Of a DNA stretch of 64,000 nt, positions 11,520-23,404 are shown one piece after another. A program made the translations under genes and the position numbers. The notes under the pieces were generated by a model. It worked only from the letters and a program-made list of their open reading frames with translations, was not told the DNA's origin and searched no databases. How positions within the stretch are numbered: position 1 is the first letter of the stretch; each line of letters begins with the position of its first letter. The stretch covers positions 78,111,447 through 78,175,446 of the forward strand of contig CM036158.1 of assembly GCA_020631735.1 (NCBI GenBank), read 5' to 3'. The stretch comes from Saccharum officinarum (taxonomy: Eukaryota > Streptophyta > Magnoliopsida > Poales > Poaceae).

Positions 11520-14500
11520 AGCCGGAGGAAGGCATTGGATTATTGATAGTGGGTGCACTCAACACATGACCGGTACATCAAGAATGTTTGATTCATTCAA
11601 TGACAATGATAGTGGTGTTGATTCTATCACATTTGGCAATAACAAGAAAGGCAAGGTTATTGGCTTGGGCAAGATTGCAATATCAAATGATATGAGTATC
11701 TCTAATGTGTTGCTAGTTGAAAGTTTGGATTTCAATCTTCTATCCGTGGCACAAATATGTGATCTAGGCTACAAATGCATCTTTGGGGTTGATGATGTGG
11801 AAGTTATTAGTGTGGATGGTTCAAATGTGGCATTCAAGGGCTTTAGATATGAGAATCTCTACCTAGTTGACTTCAATGCTAGAGAAACTTCTTTGACAAC
11901 TTGCTTAGTCTCCAAATCAAGCATGGGTTGGCTTTGCATAGAAGGCTTGGTCATGTTGGCATGAAACAATTGAAGAAGCTTACAACTCACAATCTTGTCA
12001 ATGGTTTGAAAGATGTTGAATTTGAGAAGAATAAGCTTTGTAGTGCATGTCAAGCCGGGAAGCAAGTTGGAAGCTCACATCCAAAGAAGAGTACAATGAG
12101 CACATGCAAAGCATTTGAGTTGATGCACATGGATCTATTTGGACCAACAACATATACAAGCATAGGCGGCAACAAGTATGGCTTTGTCATAGTGGATGAC
12201 TTCACAAGATTCACATGGGTATTCTTTCTTAGTGACAAAAGTGAAGTGTTTGACACCTTCAAGACATTTCTCACTAGAGTTCACAATGAATTTGAGATTA
12301 GAATCAAGAAAGTGAGAAGTGACAATGGAAGTGAGTTCAAGAATACAAGAATTGAAGAACTTTGTGATCATTATGGTATTGGACATCAATTCTCGGCCAA
12401 GTACACTCCACAATCAAATGGCCTAGTTGAGAGGAAGAATAGAACATTGCTTGATATGGCTAGATCAATGCTTCATGAGTACAATGTGAGTCAATCATTT
12501 TGGGATGAAGCAATCAATACCGCTTGCTACTACATCAATAGACTATATTGTCATCCATTGCTAGAAAAGACCCCATATGAGTTACTTCATGGAAGAAAGC
12601 CCAATATTTCTTACTTTAGGGTGTTTGGTTGCAAATGCTATATTTTGAAGAAGGGCACTAGATTGGGGAAGTTTGACAAAAGATGTGATGAGGGTTCCTA
12701 CTTGGTTATTCAACTACAAGCAAAGCTTATAGAGTTTGGAACAACTCAAGTGGCATTCTAGAAGAAGTCCATGATGTGCAATTTGATGAAACCAATGGGT
12801 CACAAGATGAAGAAGAGAATCTAGATGATGTTAGTGGAACTCTATTGGTGGAAGCAATGAAGAACATGGACATTGGGACATTAGAGCAAAGCAAGTTATT
12901 GATATTCAAGATGATGATAAAGACCAAGTGCTCAATTCTCCATTCAAGCTAGCTAGTGACTCTCAAGTGCAAGATCAAGTGCTAGTTCATCTCATCGAGA
13001 TACATCAAGTGATCAACCAAGCTCAAGCAATCAAGTGCAAGTACTCCAACCACAACATGTTGCAAGAGATCACCCCATTGATAGTGTTATTGGTGATATT
13101 AGAAGTGGTGTGCAAACAAGATCAAGATTGACTATGTTTTGTGAGCATGCATCATTTGTGTCAACCATAGAACCAAAGAAGATAGAAGAAGCTTTGAGGG
13201 ATGCCGATTGGATCATGGCTATGCAAGAAGAGCTTAACAATTTCACAAGAAATGATGTTTGGGAATGGTAGAAAGGCCAAATGACTACAATGTGATTGGA
13301 ACCAAGTGGGTGTTTAAAAACAAGCAAGATCAAGATGGCATTGTAGTGAGAAACAAAGCAAGACTAGTTGCTCAAGGTTACACTCAAGTTGAAGGTCTTG
13401 ACTATGATGAGACATATGCTCCCGTGGCAAGATTGGAGGCAATAAGGATTCTATTGGCTTATGCTTGTGCACACAATATCAAACTATATCAAATGGATGT
13501 CAAAAGTGCATTTCTCAATGGGATCATCAATGAGTTAGTATTTGTTGAGCAACCGCCCGGATTTGAAGATGACAAGAAACCCAACCATGTATACAAGTTG
13601 AAGAAGGCTTATATGGCTTAAAGCAAGCACCTAGAGCATGGTATGAGAGGCTAAGGATTTCCTTCTCTCTAAGGGATTCAAAATGGGCAAGGTTGATACT
13701 ACTTTATTCACCAAGAAGATTGGAAATGATCTATTCATAGTGCAAATATATGTTGATGACATCATCTTTGGATCAACCGATCAAGCTTATTGTGAAGAAT
13801 TTGGTGCTATAATGGCCAAAGAGTTTGAAATGTCTATGATTGGTGAACTTAGCTACTTCCTTGGTCTCCAAGTCAAGCAATTGAAGAATGGAACATTTGT
13901 GAGTCAAGGGAAATACATAAGGGACATGTTGAAGAAATTTGGAATGCAAGATGCAAAGCTAATTTCAACTCCAATGGGCACAAATGGCAATTTGGATAGT
14001 GATCTTGATGGCAAAATGGTGAATCAAAAGGAATATCGGTCTTTGATTGGAAGTCTACTCTATGTCACCGCATCAAGGCCGGATGTCATGTTTAGTGTTT
14101 GCATGTGTGCTAGATATCAAGCCTCACCTAGAGAAAGTCATCTCACGGCGGCAAAGAGAATATTGAGGTACTTGAAGCAAACAAGAGATGTTGGACTATG
14201 ATATCCCAAGGGGTCAAAATTTGAATTGATTGGATATTCGGACTCCGACTATGGGGGTTGCAAGATCAATAGGAAGAGCACAAGTGGCACATGTCAATTA
14301 CTTGGAAGATCACTTGTGTCATGGTCCTCAAAGAAACAAAATAGTGTGGCAATCTCTACCGCCGAAGCCGAATATGTGAGTACGGGGAGTTGTTGTGCAC
14401 AATTGCTATGGATGAAATCAACTTTGAAGGATTATGGCCTCAACTTCAAGAATGTGCCATTGCTATGTGATAATGAGAGTGCAATCAAGATGATACAAAA

Positions 14501-14702
14501 CCCGGTTCAACATGGAAGAACAAAGCATATTGACATAAGACATCATTTCATTAGAGATCATCAACAAAAGGGAGATATTGCCATTGAAAGTGTTGGCACC
14601 GATGATCAACTTGCCGATATTCTCACTAAGCCACTTGATGAAAAGAGGTTTTGCAAGCTAAGGAATGAATTGAACATTCTTGATTTCTCAAACATGAGTT
14701 GA
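11520..14702 (+). pseudogene. Sirevirus pol: protease, integrase, reverse transcriptase, RNase H, frameshifted
   Basis: Protease is marked by the active-site DSG at about 11545. Integrase follows with its HHCC zinc-binding region (about 11915-12060) and a complete catalytic triad: D in MDLFGP (near 12130), D in SDNGSEF (near 12320) and E in GLVERKN (near 12428). Reverse transcriptase has the KARLVAQG and MDVKSAFLNG motifs (13350-13520) and the YVDD active site near 13750. RNase H spans 14226-14702 with DSDYGG, AEAEY and CDNESA motifs. Frame breaks occur near 11930, 12740, 13270, 13620 and 14203. The catalytic residues are still readable across the breaks, so decay is moderate. The final stop at 14700 follows NMS. 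Confidence 0.92.
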
Positions 14703-15836
14703 ATGCACCCCACCCACTTATTGACATGCCTCTCCTTTGACATTGCAAGGTAAAATTGATTGACATGTCTTTCATCCTATGCTAAGGACTTGATAGAGCA
14801 TGTAGACATAATAAGTGGTACGCATAAGCATTCATGATAAATCAAATGAATTTGATGGATATATGTTACCACTATTGCTTCTATGCTTATTTTGATCTAG
14901 TGGTGGCATATGACATGTTTGTGAGCTTGTAAACCTAGTGTTGAATCTAGAAGATTTGCTATAAGTGTTTAATTCAACATAGGCAAGATAACCCTTATTT
15001 TGAGGAGTGAAGAAGCTTGTCTTTGGTTCAAATCGAATTAAATATCTTTGGCAAGTATTCTAGGTTAAACCAAATTTGATAAATTTTTTAACCTTACATA
15101 TGGTATCGAATTAATTTCAAGCTACTCCGTCAAACACTTTTCCTTCTCTCCACAATTTGATCCCCTTTTTGGGTAAGTTGTTGACATAGGGGGAGAGAAA
15201 AAGATGATTCAACTTGATAAAGGGGTAAATAAAATTTGTTGATGCACACAAGTAGGGGGAGCAAGCTCATAAACAAAGTTGTTGCATTTGTTTGTGCATT
15301 CTCATATGACTTGCTCATTGCACATATATTTAAATTCAATATACATGCTTGTGTGGTGCAATGCTAGTATAGAAATTGGATGATGAAATGATCTACTAGC
15401 ATGCATAGGAATAGTTTACATGTGGTATCTAGACTTGCCTAAAGCTTTACAAGTGGTTAGCTTTATAAGTGGTCCAAGAACCTTTACATATAATGTTGAT
15501 CTCACGGGGTTCTTGAGTTTTGATGGATGTCTAGTTACTTCATGATGCTAAGGATGGTGTAAAAGGCAACTCCGATTGGTATCACGCTTCAAAGGTCCAT
15601 TTCTTACACCATAGCATCATTTTGGTAGAATTACTCTCCCAACATTTCTATCCATGCATATGTGCAAAGCTTTCAATCCAAACTCTATGCACATATGTAG
15701 GGGGAGCTAATGCTACCAAAACCGAGCTTGTGATAATTGTCCAAACTTTACTTATGAGCAAAATGATTGGACAAGTATGACAAGTTTAAAACTTTTATTA
15801 TCAAGATCATCTTTGTGAGGGTTGTCATCAATTACC
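14703..15836 (+). other. Sirevirus 3' untranslated region with repeated polypurine-like tracts
   Basis: This is about 1.1 kb between pol and the 3' LTR. I see no envelope-like frame. TAGGGGGAG-type purine tracts recur near 15187, 15253 and 15699 before the final tract at 15837. Confidence 0.7.
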
Positions 15837-15848
15837 AAAAAGGGGAGA
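15837..15848 (+). other. Polypurine tract
   Basis: AAAAAGGGGAGA lies immediately before the LTR start TGAAAGTCC. It primes plus-strand DNA synthesis. Confidence 0.85.
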
Positions 15849-15849
15849 T

Positions 15850-18102
15850 TGAAAGTCCCTAGTTTGGTTTTGGCTAATTGATGAAACCTAGGACTAACCT
15901 TTGTATCTAAGTGGATGATTTAGATAAAGGTGGTCATTGAATATGAGACATGACATTGACTCATATGACCAAGATGGTGAAGACCAAGATGAGGCTTGGC
16001 TCGATGGACCGGTTGTGAAGGTGAAGGGCAAGTCGAGGCTTCGAAGCGAAGGACCATGCGATGGTGAAGCTTGAGCAAGACTTAGTGCCGACGGACCGAT
16101 GCAACGGTGAAGAGCAAGTGAAGTCAAGGTCGATGGATCGAGACGGTCATGTGATGATATGAAGTGGATCATATCATTTGGAGAAACAAAATGGGCTCAA
16201 GGCAAAGGTATAACCATAGGGCCATTTTGTTTTACACTCAAGACACCATAGAGGGTGTGAGTGGTTTAGGATCGATAGCCGAACTATTAAGAGGGGAAGT
16301 CTTATCGGTTATTCGATGCACGGGTGCCACTAGGTGAATTCATGAAGTGCATTGCATGTAGGGCCTAGTGAGCTAATTGGAAAACCTTTGAAAATGATTG
16401 AGAAAAAGCTAACACACAAGCACATGGAGATGTACACTTGATGGTGTTGGCACATTTGCAAAGGTGGCGTTGGTCGCGCTGTGGTTTGCGGGTAGAGAGG
16501 GTTTGGGTTCCTCTCTCCCTCCCGCCGAGCGTGTGAGCGCGGGATTCAGGCGATTTCGGGGAAATGAAATGCCTATTTTCCACTACGCCGAAAGTCGGAA
16601 AAGAAACGGAGGCGGACGGGGTCACTGAGGTGACCGGACGCTGCACCGGACGCGGTCACGGTGTGACCGGACGCGTCCGGTCAGTACAGCGCGGTATCGG
16701 GCGCGCGGGCTAGGGTTTGCAACCGGCGCGTCCGGTCACTCGCGGACCGGCGCGTCCGGTCAAGTGCCCAGAAGGAGCTGCGGTTCGCAAGGACGATCGG
16801 ACGCGGGGCGCGTCCGGTCACACGCGATCGGACGCGTCCGGTCGTCAAGGGAGCTTACTGGACTCCGACCGGACGCTGGCACTGTCGCGTCCGGTCGTTG
16901 CGAGGAGCGCGTCCGGTCGTTGTTTCGCGGGCGCGGTGCTGTGCGATCGGCGCGTCCGGTCGGTTGAGCAGCGCGTCCGGTCATAGCGTTTGACCGTTGG
17001 CGCGCAGTGACCGTTGGAGGATCTAACGGTCGCATTTGAAATTTGAGGGACACGTGGACGTCGCAGGGCGACCGGACGCGGTTGAGCGCGTCCGGTCAGT
17101 TTCGACCGGCGCGTCCGGTCGTCCCGAAAAAACGGTCAGTGGAGTGGCAACGGCTCTATTCGTTTGGGGTGCTTATAAATACTCGTTGGCCGGCCCTTAG
17201 GGAGGTCTCTTGGCATTTCTAACACTCTTGTGCATCCTTTGAGCTAGAGCTACTCCTCCCACTCATCTCTCTTGCTTGATTGCAAATCAAAAGTGAGATT
17301 GAGTGATCCCAAAGTGCATTGCATAGCTTGAGGGCATCTAGTGGCACTTGTGGGTGGTTTAGCCGATGGATTTCTTGTTACTCTTGGAGAGTACCGCTCC
17401 TAGCCGGCTTGGAGATTGTTGGAGGCGTTGACAAGAGAAGGTGATTGTTCTTGGCCACCTCCGGTTGTTTGTAAGAGGTTCTTGTGCTTTCCTCGGCGGG
17501 ACGCCAAAAGCAACTCTATTGGATTGCGCGTGTCATTGAGTTACCTCACTTGAGAGTGGTGTCTTGCGGTGCCTTGCGGGGCGTGCCTTGAGGGGCAAGT
17601 GACTTGAGGGTCACACCGAGGAACCATCTAAGTGTTGGTCGACACAACCGGTGACGTAGCTTGTCGGTGCACAAGTGAACACCGGGTGAACAAAAATATT
17701 GTGTCTCTTGTCTCCCGGTGATTGGCCTACATATTGTGTTGTTGTCAATATTAATTGATTGTATATCATCTTGGTGATTGGCAACATCTTCACTCCACCG
17801 TCGGTATAAGATTCACAATCCTTTCTCTCGCATTTTCTTTTACTAGATTATCTTGTGTAGCTCTAGTGGTAGCCTTTTCTAGTAGTTGTTAGCTTGCTCA
17901 CTAGTGTAAGTTAGTGACTTAGCACTTGTGTGATCTAAAGATCATAATCTACTAGACTTGTGGATAGGAGGCTTGCATCACAACCTTTGGCTAAGCAAAA
18001 CTCGCTTTACGCCGTTTGTTATTCTAACAAGTTTGCTTAGTGGTGCTTGTAGATTTTTTTTATAGGCTATTCACCCCCCCTCTAGCCATCTAGGACCTTA
18101 CA
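15850..18102 (+). repeat. 3' LTR of the Sirevirus element
   Basis: The LTR is 2253 bases, TG at 15850 to CA at 18102. The upstream part is unremarkable to about 16600. From 16630 to 17130 it is filled with GCGTCCGGTC half-sites and full GACCGGACGCGTCCGGTC-type palindromes. A TATA box (CTTATAAAT, 17172-17180) follows, and the transcribed part begins near 17200. This layout matches the CpG-rich promoter cluster known in Sirevirus LTRs. Confidence 0.92.
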
Positions 18103-18398
18103 CACACTCCAGTGTGTAGTAAGGTGCTATTCAGAAGAAGGATTCAGAGGTAGTGGAGTTTTCAGAAGTTTTTCAGAAGTGTTTGGCATATGTTGCCATC
18201 AGTCAGCCGTCCCTGAGAAGAATGGAGTCTGAAGTTTAGTCACCGTTCCGCGATACTCTTATGTAAGTGTTAATATAGCTATGTATACGTTATATAAAAA
18301 CATTGTTTCTGATACTTTTTCATTTTGACATATGTGTGGACTTTCTGGGCACACATATGATTAGCCTGGTTTTGTTCTTTAGAAAACTGAGTGTGACA
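18103..18398 (+). mobile_element. LTR tail of a second retroelement
   Basis: The sequence has the look of the downstream end of a plant gypsy LTR. It has TTCAGAAG repeats, then a TTTCTGGGCACACATATGA segment, and ends AACTGAGTGTGACA at 18398. The Sirevirus appears to have inserted into it. No other part of that element is seen. Confidence 0.45.
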
Positions 18399-18890
18399 AT
18401 AACTCAGTTCCTGATTTCCCAACTTTCTACTGTCATGGATTACGTGCAATAATATTGAAACAGAACAACTGCTCTAGGGGAAGAATGTTTGAAAGGAACT
18501 CTGCAGAATTGAGAGTTGGACTTTGACTTGCAAATTGATTGTACACTCGGAGAATGTGATAGATGATGCGGCGGGAGAAACAGCTACATATGAGGACACA
18601 AAGGAATTAATCCGATGGCACAAAAATAGCATAAGTGATTAAATGTATACCTTTATGCACCAGTATATTCCCTCAAGTATTTATGGATGTTGAAAATATG
18701 TGATAGCATAAGAATCTTCTTTGGCATAATTTTCCCTCCCAGTCGTATCCACTTTTATGCACTAGTAATGGTTGCATTGACTTTTATGCCATTATTAATC
18801 GACTTCTCTGCTCCTTAGTTTATCCAAAATTCTTGAATAGTGACATTTTAAAAATAAGACTAATAATGCAATATGTTTATGTTTTATGTG
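18399..18890. other. No gene seen
   Basis: AT-rich sequence with stops in all frames and no recognised repeat ends. Confidence 0.4.
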
Positions 18891-19045
18891 GTACTCGGTT
18901 CATTCTAAATTGTAAGTCGTTCTACCTTTTTCTAGATGCATACCTTTTTATGAAGCAACTAGACAATAGCGTATATCCAGGTGCATAACAAAAGCTATGT
19001 ATCTAGAAAAGCCGAAAAGACTTACAATTTGGAATAAGTGAGTAC
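18891..19045. mobile_element. Stowaway-type MITE
   Basis: The 155-bp element has inverted ends GTACTCGGTTCATTCTAAAT and, on the other strand, GTACTCACTTATTCCAAATT. Both are followed by TGTAAGTC and CTTTTTCTAGAT-like sequence, the common grass Stowaway pattern with TA at the insertion point. Confidence 0.75.
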
Positions 19046-19700
19046 TTATTTGACTATGATTGAATACTATATGATTCTTTAGGTTTTGTTTTCCTTTTTC
19101 TAGAAACAACTATTTAGTGTCTAGAGACTAATCACCTATAAAAAAACAATATGAGGCTATTGGTGTTACCAACAGCCTGTAAAAATATCCTCTATATTTC
19201 ACAGATGGTCGGTGTTAACCAACCATAGGAATACTATTTCTTGAAGCGGTATTATAGACCGTCACCGGAAATAAATGCATTTAATTTCTAATAAAGAGAT
19301 CAAAAGAGTGGTGTGATGGAATGGGGCCTTATGCGTGACAAGAGGTTACTAGGTTTGAATCCTAGGAACCGCATACATTTGTATTTCACACGAAAAATCA
19401 TGTGACTTGACTTACCACGGTCACATTACTTTAGTAGTAAGCTTCTTGCAGAATTAACTTTATTTTACTATTTTTTACCATTTATGTAAAATGATTTCTA
19501 GGAGTGGGATACGTTATAAACCGTCTCTAGATATCAATTTTCAAGTACGGTCGACGACCTCTACGACGGTTGATAATGTAGCTCGCCTTCTAGAAATCAA
19601 TTTTGAGAAATACTTGAGTCTAATAGATTCTTAGATAGAGGCAATTGCAATACGCACACCTAAAATTCAGTTTTGACTAATGATGAAAATGGTCTCGATG
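19046..19700. other. Repeat-derived sequence, unclassified
   Basis: This holds several short inverted phrases around ATAGACCGTC and GGTTGATAATG, suggestive of an old TIR element. No coding frame is seen and no ends are clear enough to call. Confidence 0.3.
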
Positions 19701-19702
19701 GT

Positions 19703-19838
19703 GCTCCCTCTATTTAAATCATAAGATGTTTTGATTTTTTTAGGATTCACTTATATATACAATATGTTTAGATACATAAAAATACAATATATCTAAAAAA
19801 ATTAAAATATCTTATAATTTGGAATGAAGAGAGTAGTG
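19703..19838. mobile_element. Stowaway-type MITE, ATCATAAGATGTTTTG family
   Basis: The left end GCTCCCTCTATTTAAATCAT is mirrored by the right end ATAATTTGGAATGAAGAGAG. TTTAGATACAT inner repeats are present. Confidence 0.7.
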
Positions 19839-19914
19839 GTATATATAAGTCTAAATTAAGAATTTTGTACTCGATCAGATCGGATATACACAGTTCGTTG
19901 TGTAGTACATGGTA

Positions 19915-20150
19915 AAGGCTTTGTTTAGTTTCCAAAATTTTTTTTGCTTTCTACAGTAAAAGGACATGTTTGGACACATGCAGGGAGTAGTAAACGTAGA
20001 CGGAAAAAAACTAATTGCACAGTTCTCGGGAAAATCGCGAGACAAATCTTTTAAACCTAATTAGTCCATGAAAAGCCTTAAGTGCTACGGTACTAACACG
20101 TGCTAGTGATGGATTAATTAATATCATTAAATTCGTCTCGCAGTTTTCTG
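19915..20150 (+). mobile_element. Grass MITE, CTTTGTTTAG-end, 3' part rearranged
   Basis: It starts AAGGCTTTGTTTAGTTTCC and contains GGGAGTAGTAAACGTAG and CGCGAGACAAATCTTTTAAACC. The right end has been replaced by a second GTCTCGC-containing piece. Confidence 0.6.
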
Positions 20151-20482
20151 ACGGGTCCTATAATTTATTTTTTTAATAGTATAAAAAAAACCTCCCGACG
20201 TCCTTCGGCATATCCGATATACGTGACACCCGAAAATTTTCACGTCGCCACCTAAACACAGGCAAAGTCGGTGCACGTAAGGAAAAGGTAAAGCTGCTGT
20301 ACGTATCTGTATGCACGCTGGATGCCAGGCAAGCAATAAAGAAGTGCAAGCAGCACTGATATATAGGAGTACGTGGTGGATGCATGCGACTCCTTTTGAC
20401 GTGGGCGACTGAACTGGATTCTGTTGCGGTACAGTTGAGCCAGGATGCGGGAACACAACTGCACAAGACAAGACGCTACTAC

Positions 20483-20708
20483 GGGGTGTTTAGTCCTAAA
20501 AATTTTCGCCCAAAACATCACATCAAATCTTACGACACATACATGGAGCATTAAATGTAGATGAAACAAAAAACTAACTACATAGTTCACCGTGAAATCG
20601 CGAGACGAATCTTTTAAATCTAATTAGTCCATGATTAAACAGTAATTATCAAATAAAATAAAAAGCTACAGTACCCGAATCCAAAAATTTTTGCCAGCTA
20701 AACACCCC
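20483..20708 (+). mobile_element. Grass MITE, GGGGTGTTTAG-end
   Basis: The 226-bp element has clean ends GGGGTGTTTAGTCC and GCTAAACACCCC and the full family core. Confidence 0.8.
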
Positions 20709-20810
20709 ATTTACTTCACACTCACAGTTGACCTCAACCACACATCGCTCTCGGACAATGTCAGAGCTCGCTGCGCCGAACACTGCCACTACCGCACATG
20801 CATGTCCGAG

Positions 20811-21054
20811 GCTGCGTTCACTTCCCATCCCAACCCAAAATATTTCCTCTTCCATCTATCACATCAAATCTTTCGATACATGCATGGAGCATTAAATGTA
20901 GGTAAAAAAGATAACTAATTGCATAGTTTGTCTGTAAATGTCGGGACGAATCTTTTGAGCCTAGTTAGTCCATGATTAGACAAATTTTGCCAAATAACAA
21001 CAAAAGATGCTACAATAACTTTTCACCTACTTTTCTCAAAGTGAACACACCCCG
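20811..21054 (+). mobile_element. Grass MITE, GTGTTCACTT-end
   Basis: The ends GCTGCGTTCACTTCCCATCC and AAAGTGAACACACCCC are paired. It is a close relative of the element at 7992-8232. Confidence 0.78.
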
Positions 21055-21060
21055 AAGCTA

Positions 21061-21303
21061 GGGCCTTGTTTAGATGCACCCAAAAGTTAGAATTTTTTCA
21101 CTCTCTCTCCATCACATCAATTTTTAGCTGCTTACATGGAGTATTAAATGTAAGTAAAAAAATAACTAATTACACAGTTTAGTTGGAAATCACGAGATGA
21201 ATCTTTTGAGCCTAGTTGGTCTACGATTGGACAATATTTGCCAAATAAGACGAAAGTGATACTATTCATCGGGTTGGAAAAATTTGCGATCTAAACGAGC
21301 CCC
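21061..21303 (+). mobile_element. Grass MITE, GGGCCTTGTTTAG-end
   Basis: The ends GGGCCTTGTTTAGATGCAC and GATCTAAACGAGCCCC are paired, with the core GGAGTATTAAATGTAAG and ACGAGATGAATCTTTTGAGC. Confidence 0.8.
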
Positions 21304-21304
21304 A

Positions 21305-21528
21305 GGTTTAGTTTCAAAAAAATTTCAAGATTCCTCGCCACATCGAATATTTGGACACATGCATAGAGCATTAAATATAGATGCAAAAAACTAATTACAT
21401 AGTTTGGTAGAAAACCATAAGACAAATCTTTTAAGCCTAATTAGTCTATGATTGGACACTAATTGACAAATACAAATGAAAGTGCTACAGTAGCTAAAGC
21501 CAAAATTTTTCACGAACTAAACACAGCC
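21305..21528 (+). mobile_element. Grass MITE abutting the previous copy
   Basis: It starts GGTTTAGTTTC and ends ACGAACTAAACACAGCC. It follows directly on the previous element, leaving almost no host sequence between. Confidence 0.72.
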
Positions 21529-21621
21529 TTGCTCTGTTCATATATTCGTGACAACTACTACTCACCGTACCCTGTGGACGATGAGAGAGATGCTGATTAC
21601 GACGACAGCGTCTGTGTCTTT

Positions 21622-21925
21622 AGGGTCTGTTTGGATTCCCTGAGATTGCAGAAGCTGGTTTCTAGAATTTAAGAAGGGCTCCAAACAACCTTACTCCAGC
21701 TTTTAGGCAGCTTCCGGAATCTACAGACCCCCAGATTTCATAATCTGGTAAGCTGAGGGAATCCAGCTTCTTGCAGCTTCTAGATATCAAAAGACCATTT
21801 TGCCCCTATTTCTTCAATAGCAGCAGCATAAAAAATAGAAGAGTGAGGACATTGTGGTAATTTTGCTCTGAAAAGTTGTCTATATGAGCTTATACAATCT
21901 AATTTAAGCTGGATCCAAACAACCT
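21622..21925 (+). mobile_element. MITE with GGGTCTGTTTGGATTCC ends
   Basis: The inverted ends are GGGTCTGTTTGGATTCCC and GCTGGATCCAAACAACC, and related inverted phrases recur inside (CTCCAAACAACC, GGGAATCCAGCTTC). It is a different family from the preceding four. Confidence 0.6.
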
Positions 21926-22040
21926 CCAACTTAACTTCTATAATCTATGCTCAATCATGCAAACTACATATGCATACTTTTTTAGATAATGGAAAAAGTT
22001 TTGGCTTTAAATCTCTTCTAAGAAGAGGCATCAACTTAAA

Positions 22041-22809
22041 TCTATCCCTAATAATAAAAAGACAAAATTTCTAGTCTTTTTTTTCCGTCCAGCCTATTGA
22101 ATTCGGCCCAACCGTCCCGGTCCACTCACTTCGAACCGGCCCATTCGTTCGCATGCAGCGCACCTCACTCACGGGATTTTCCACACATCGCGGATTAAAA
22201 AAAAGTTCATCTCATATCCTCATGGCGACGCCGCATCGCTTCCCTCCATTCAGCGCCGCCACTGCTCCCCGCGGCCAACCAGGATGGCTCCGCCAACAAA
22301 TCAGGACACCCAGCGCGGCCATAGCAGGCCGCCCACCCGCTCGTCCCAGACGTCACAGGCTTCCCGGACGGACCACGCGGCCACATAGGCCGGCCGGCGA
22401 GGCCACATGCGCGTCCACATCTGGGCCTTCCACCCTCCTATCCTGGCCGCCCAGCTTCCTCGTTCTTCGAGTTGTAGGCGCCACCGTGTTGGCTAAGGGA
22501 GTCGGAATCGGATCGGAATCCTATCCTATACTTTTATAAAGTTAAACCCCACTAGAGATTTCTCTCAACATGCAAGCTATCCACATTAACAATCAACTAG
22601 AACTTGCAATTATAACCAATTAGCACATGTAATTATGATAGTTATCTCTTTATCCACTAACATGCAATTAGCTATCTATATCGATGTGTCAAACCATTCA
22701 CCAAAATTATTTTAAGATAGTTTCATTCATATAATTATAAATATAAATAGTCTAATTTCTTTTTAAATTATTTGGAATCCCCGCAGCAACGCGTGGGGTA
22801 TTCTCCTAG
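22041..22809 (+). mobile_element. Non-autonomous Helitron
   Basis: The 5' end is TCTATCCCTAATAATAAA preceded by A. The 3' end is CTAG followed by T, preceded by a short hairpin (CCCCGCAGCAACGCGTGGGG) ending about 10 bases before the terminus. These are the diagnostic Helitron features: TC start, hairpin, CTRR end and insertion between A and T. The 769-bp element carries a GC-rich block (about 22080-22480) with a 128-codon chance frame but no Rep/helicase, so it depends on a distant autonomous element. Confidence 0.82.
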
Positions 22810-22946
22810 TTGGATTCTAATCAAGTCAAGAAATCAAATCCATGGTAAGTTACGAACTCCATGTCCAAAACGAATTCGATCTGGTTTTTTCGTACTTATA
22901 TATTGCTAGTGCCTTTGGGATTTGGGATAACCTCGACCAGCACAAC

Positions 22947-23074
22947 GGCCCTGTTCATCCGGCTTATAATTCGTACTTTTCAGCTTATTTTTCGGTCAAA
23001 ACAGTGTTTTTCTCTCACAACAAATCAACCAACGGTGTTTTTCAGCCGGCTTATCAGCACAGCCGAACGGGGCC
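22947..23074 (+). mobile_element. Short MITE with GGCCCTGTTC ends
   Basis: The 128-bp element has inverted ends GGCCCTGTTCATCCGGC and GCACAGCCGAACGGGGCC, flanked by AAC on both sides as a possible 3-bp target duplication. Confidence 0.75.
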
Positions 23075-23404
23075 AACAAGTACCTGATCTCGCCGAGCAA
23101 ATAAGTGCCTCGCCGAGCATAACCTGATCTCGCCGAGCACATGATCTTGCTGTACACACGTCAACTTCGAATTCTTATCTCGACGAGCTGAGCAGTAACC
23201 AAATCTTTTGGTCTCGTCGTACACATGTTCGAGAAGGTTAGCTTCCTCACTAATTGTTCGTATGTACCGAAAAAGATTAGATTTCTTATGGTTTGGTTAT
23301 TGCTAGCCAATACATGCGTAACATGTGAAATTTGTTTTTTTCCTAGTTGGGTTATTGGTGCAAACATATTTGACTTAAATATTTTGTTTATTGCTGTTTT
23401 TACA

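Larger units (their letters stand above)
8504..18102 (+). mobile_element. Sirevirus-lineage Ty1/copia LTR retrotransposon, decayed
   Basis: In order the element has a truncated 5' LTR (to 9413), a tRNA-Met type primer-binding site (TGGTATCGGAGCC, 9416-9428), gag (from 9474), protease, integrase, reverse transcriptase and RNase H (to 14702), a 1.1-kb untranslated region with repeated AGGGGGAG tracts, a polypurine tract (15837-15848) and a 2.25-kb 3' LTR. The gene order integrase before reverse transcriptase defines copia. The long LTRs, palindrome clusters and gag type point to the Sirevirus lineage. Many frameshifts make it non-autonomous today. The left target duplication lies in the gap, so insertion cannot be checked. 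Confidence 0.9.
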
